Shown piece after piece: positions 60,935 to 64,000 of a stretch of DNA of 64,000 bases. Within the stretch, counting starts at the first letter, position 1. Each line of letters opens with the position of its first letter. Below the pieces are notes generated by a model. It made no database searches and had not been told where the DNA came from. It was given only the letters and a program-made list of their open reading frames with translations. Source of the stretch: Endozoicomonas sp. 8E (GTDB lineage Bacteria; Pseudomonadota; Gammaproteobacteria; Pseudomonadales; Endozoicomonadaceae); assembly GCF_032883915.1 (NCBI RefSeq), contig NZ_CP120717.1, forward strand, positions 5,782,501 to 5,846,500. Reading direction: 5' to 3'. The translations under genes were made by a program, and so were the position numbers.

Positions 60935-62302
60935 TTAACCTTTTTTTGACGCTGCTGCATTATTAAGTTTCACCAGCAGACGCTGATGAATTCCCTCAAA
61001 GCCACCATTACTCATGATGACCAGATGATCACCCTCCTCAGAAGTTTCAATCAGGTAGTCGATGATCTCTTCAGTAGACGACATTACACGGGTAGATACA
61101 GGACTTTTATCAATAAACCCATCCTGCAACCACTCGATATTTGTGGGCTGAAACCAGATGACTTCAGACGCATTCTTGACACAGTCCGACAAGGCACCGC
61201 CATGAATGCCCATTTTCATGGTATTGGAGCGTGGCTCGATTATCGCCCGAATACGGTCATTCTGATGCCGGGCACGTAAGCCATTCAAAGTGGTTTCAAT
61301 CGCCGTAGGGTGATGGGCGAAGTCATCATACACTTTGATGCCTTCTATATCAGCCAGCAATTCCATTCTGCGTTTGACCCCCTTGAAGAGGCTTAGAGCT
61401 TCACAAGCCAGAGCAGGCAATACCCCAACGTGCCGGGCAGCGGCTATAGCCGCCAGACCGTTGGCAACGTTATGATCACCTGTCTGCGACCAGTTGACCT
61501 GGCCAACCACCTTGCCCTGATAGATGACATCAAAAACACTGCCATCCGCTTCAATCAGGTGGGTCGTCCACTCAACTCCCAACTGCTCCTGTTGCGACCA
61601 GCAACCCATCTCCAGAACCCGGTTCAGGGCTTCGCAGTTCGCCGGAGATATAATTCGGCCATCACCCGGTATCGTTCTGACCAGATGGTGAAACTGCTTC
61701 TGGATTGCGGCAAGGTTTTCGAAGATATCAGCGTGATCAAATTCAAGGTTATTCAGAATGGCTGTGCGGGGATGATAGTGGACAAACTTGGAACGTTTAT
61801 CGAAGAAGGCCGTATCGTACTCATCCGCTTCGACCACAAAAAACGGGGTCTTCCCCATTCTTGCCGAAATACCAAAGTTAGCCGGGATGCCACCAATCAG
61901 AAAACCCGGCGACATGCCTGCATATTCCAGAATCCAGGCCAACATGCTGCCGGTTGTGGTTTTGCCGTGAGTACCAGCGGCTGCCATCACCCATTTGTCT
62001 TTCAGAATGTGCTCGGCAAAAAACTGGGGACCCGAGGTATAAGCAAGCCCCTTGTTCAAGACGTGCTCCACAATCGGGTTCCCCCGGCTCATGGCATTCC
62101 CTATCACGACCAGATCAGGCTCATCGTCCAGGTGTTCGATATGGTAGCCCTGCATCAGCTGAATACCCTCAGCTTCCAGCTGTGTGCTCATGGGGGGATA
62201 GACATGTTCATCGGAACCACTGACCCTGATACCAATATCCCTGGCCAGAAGGGCGAGGCTTCCCATAAATGTACCGCAGATTCCCAGAATATGTATGCGC
62301 AT
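60935..62302 (-). CDS. mpl: UDP-MurNAc:tripeptide ligase, peptidoglycan recycling
   Basis: Ligates recycled tripeptide to UDP-MurNAc. The start at 62302 (MRIHILGICGTFMGSLALLA) matches E. coli Mpl and has AAGGATGG upstream. The ATP loop is A-A-G-T-H-G-K-T-T-T-G-S, and E-A-D-E-Y-D-T-A-F-F-D-K is the family signature. The product has 455 residues. It ends five bases before the ubiX start. Confidence 0.97.
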   Translation of the reverse strand: MRIHILGICGTFMGSLALLARDIGIRVSGSDEHVYPPMSTQLEAEGIQLMQGYHIEHLDDEPDLVVIGNAMSRGNPIVEHVLNKGLAYTSGPQFFAEHILKDKWVMAAAGTHGKTTTGSMLAWILEYAGMSPGFLIGGIPANFGISARMGKTPFFVVEADEYDTAFFDKRSKFVHYHPRTAILNNLEFDHADIFENLAAIQKQFHHLVRTIPGDGRIISPANCEALNRVLEMGCWSQQEQLGVEWTTHLIEADGSVFDVIYQGKVVGQVNWSQTGDHNVANGLAAIAAARHVGVLPALACEALSLFKGVKRRMELLADIEGIKVYDDFAHHPTAIETTLNGLRARHQNDRIRAIIEPRSNTMKMGIHGGALSDCVKNASEVIWFQPTNIEWLQDGFIDKSPVSTRVMSSTEEIIDYLIETSEEGDHLVIMSNGGFEGIHQRLLVKLNNAAASKKG

Positions 62303-62552
62303 ACCATCCTTACTCATCGTCGGTCGCTGGCGGCTCTTCAAGGCCGCAAACGGTTCTGAAAACGTATGGCCAATGAGAAGTCATTCTGGCCGTGGACTTA
62401 AGACTCTTTCCTTACCTTTTTACAGAAAAAATTCCGCTAAATAAACGGACAAACAGTCTTGTTTTAAGTATTATGCGAATCGAAACCCGCTAAACCATAG
62501 AACAACAGAAACATACAAAGCCAAGATTACTATTCAGCGAGAGCTACTCAGG

Positions 62553-63818
62553 ATGTCAATCAAACATGCATTTTATGCACAGTCAGGGGGCGTAACAGCA
62601 GTTATCAATGCCAGTGCCTGCGCCGTTATCGAGACCGCACGTCGCTATCCGAACCAAATTGGTAAGGTCTATGCGGGTTATAACGGCATTCTGGGAGCGC
62701 TGAGGGAAGAACTGATCGACACCAGTCAGGAATCCCATGAGACCATCGGGGCGCTTCACCGGACCCCCGGAGGTGCATTTGGATCATGCCGTTATAAACT
62801 CAAATCCTTCGAAGAGAGTGAAGCAGAATACCGCCGACTGATTGAAGTGTTTCAGGCACACAATATCGGCTACTTCTTCTATAACGGCGGTAACGATTCC
62901 ATGGATACGGCGCTGAAGGTGTCTCAGCTCAGTGAAAACATGGGTTACCCCATCACCTGCATTGGCATTCCCAAAACCATCGATAATGATCTGGCGGTAA
63001 CCGACAACTGCCCCGGGTTTGGTTCAGCCGCCAAATACCTTGCAGTTTCCACCAAAGAGGCCAGCCATGATATTGCCTCCATGTGCGATACCTCAACGAA
63101 GGTGTTTGTCATGGAAGTGATGGGCCGCCATGCCGGCTGGCTGGCAGCGGCCGCCGGACTGGCAGCTCGTCAGAATGGAGATCCTCCTCATATTATTGTG
63201 TTCCCGGAAACGCCACTGAATAAAGAAAAGTTTCTGGCCAAGGTCAAGAAAACCGTCGATGAAGAAGGTTACTGTGTCATTGTGGCCTCTGAAGGCGCCA
63301 AATACGCTGATGGCAGCTTTGTATCTGCCTCAACCACGGTCATTGACTCTTTTGGTCATCACCAGCTCGGTGGTGTGGCACCGGCACTGTGCACCATGAT
63401 CAAGCGGGAGCACGGCTTCAAATACCACTATGCGGTGGCAGACTACCTGCAGCGTTCAGCCAGACATATTGCCTCCAGAGTGGATGTTGAACAGGCTTAT
63501 GCCGTGGGTAAAGCAGCGGTTGAACTGGCGGTCACTGGCAAAAATGCCGTAATGCCCTGTATCACCCGCGAGTCCAATGCACCCTACCGCTGGTCTATCG
63601 GTGAAGTACAGCTGGAAGAAGTGGCCAACTTCGAAAAGAAAATGCCCATGGAGTTCATTGATGAGGAAGGCTTTGGCATTACCCCGGTCTGCCGGGAATA
63701 CCTTGAGCCGCTGATTGAAGGTGAAGAATACCCGCCTTACCTCAATGGTCTGCCAAGATTCGCCAAGCTGAGAAAAATCATGGTTGAGAAAAAACTCAAC
63801 AACACTTTTGATAGCTGA
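62553..63818 (+). CDS. PPi-dependent 6-phosphofructokinase
   Basis: 421 residues. The nucleotide loop reads G-G-N-D (112-115) and the catalytic P-K-T-I-D-N-D (140-146) has Lys where ATP enzymes have Gly, as in pyrophosphate-dependent PFKs. M-G-R-H-A-G-W binds fructose-6-phosphate. The reaction is reversible, using PPi instead of ATP in glycolysis or gluconeogenesis. The ATG follows GAGAGCTACTCAGG. The upstream spacer (62303-62552) separates it from divergent mpl. Confidence 0.93.
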   Translation: MSIKHAFYAQSGGVTAVINASACAVIETARRYPNQIGKVYAGYNGILGALREELIDTSQESHETIGALHRTPGGAFGSCRYKLKSFEESEAEYRRLIEVFQAHNIGYFFYNGGNDSMDTALKVSQLSENMGYPITCIGIPKTIDNDLAVTDNCPGFGSAAKYLAVSTKEASHDIASMCDTSTKVFVMEVMGRHAGWLAAAAGLAARQNGDPPHIIVFPETPLNKEKFLAKVKKTVDEEGYCVIVASEGAKYADGSFVSASTTVIDSFGHHQLGGVAPALCTMIKREHGFKYHYAVADYLQRSARHIASRVDVEQAYAVGKAAVELAVTGKNAVMPCITRESNAPYRWSIGEVQLEEVANFEKKMPMEFIDEEGFGITPVCREYLEPLIEGEEYPPYLNGLPRFAKLRKIMVEKKLNNTFDS

Positions 63819-64000
63819 ATCGAACACGCTCGGACAGGAAATCATGATATGTGGTGACCTGTCCCATGACACTTCTCCAGACGCCAAAACCTATTCTCAG
63901 CTACCCCTTGCATTCTGTTGGAGCACTATGACAAGTTTCACAACGACAGGGAAAAACATCAGGCAGCCGGAACTGGTCTGAAGGGCAATCTATCGAAGTT
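63819..64000. other. Window end, no gene assigned
   Basis: The last 180 bases after the phosphofructokinase stop hold no frame I can support. CGGACAGGAAATCATG near 63830 does not form a clear terminator. Confidence 0.4.

Noticed and set aside
61430..62359. 309-codon plus frame opposite mpl
   Set aside because: Mpl matches its family along the whole length; the antisense frame is a by-product.
63784..63981. 65-codon frame after the phosphofructokinase gene
   Set aside because: It starts inside the phosphofructokinase gene in another frame, with no SD and no recognisable content.

Overview
The window most resembles a marine, host-associated gammaproteobacterium of the Endozoicomonas type. This is inferred from two things. 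A core block keeps the Pseudomonas-like order proA-rsfS-rlmH-mrdA-rodA-mltB-rlpA-dacA-ybeD-lipB-lipA. Around it lie large tandem families of eukaryotic-like repeat proteins. No rRNA, tRNA, CRISPR array or secretion-system gene was found.

Layout. (1) 1-13.1 kb, plus strand: four tandem F-box/WD-repeat genes, at least two WD relics, a RING-finger membrane protein, and a convergent secreted protein with nine 99-bp repeats. Copies of the lipA 3' end lie between the WD genes, so the WD family expanded beside lipA. (2) 13.15-24.4 kb, minus strand: the conserved operon for lipoate synthesis, cell elongation, septal-wall turnover, ribosome silencing and proline synthesis. nadD is missing from its usual place between proA and rsfS. 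(3) 25.1-26.6 kb: a response regulator-PAS-histidine kinase hybrid. (4) 26.8-42.4 kb, minus strand: six tandem paralogs with an apparent Sec signal region, a Cys-rich region, an acidic region, 7-12 fingers of the unusual spacing C-X13-C-X12-H-X4-H, and, in most copies, a basic nuclear-localisation-like tail. This is the most novel part of the window. (5) 42.8-64 kb: a mosaic of housekeeping genes (trmH, ubiX, mpl, PPi-dependent phosphofructokinase, ferredoxin reductase-like, DedA-PAP2, hydrolase, polysaccharide deacetylase) with hypothetical secreted proteins and transposon relics.

How the genes fit together. The F-box/WD proteins and the RING protein look like parts of a eukaryotic ubiquitin-ligase mimicry set (substrate receptors plus a possible E3). 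The finger proteins have the parts of a eukaryotic transcription factor. Both families are therefore candidates for acting on a host, but this is inference: no delivery system is present here.

Small non-autonomous elements with terminal inverted repeats are scattered throughout. One is inserted in the leader of a WD gene, and its paralogs preserve the empty site. One supplies the start of a small ORF and another the stop codon of a secreted-protein gene. Start codons were moved from the longest reading frame where a Shine-Dalgarno (SD) sequence or family alignment argued for it; each case is stated.
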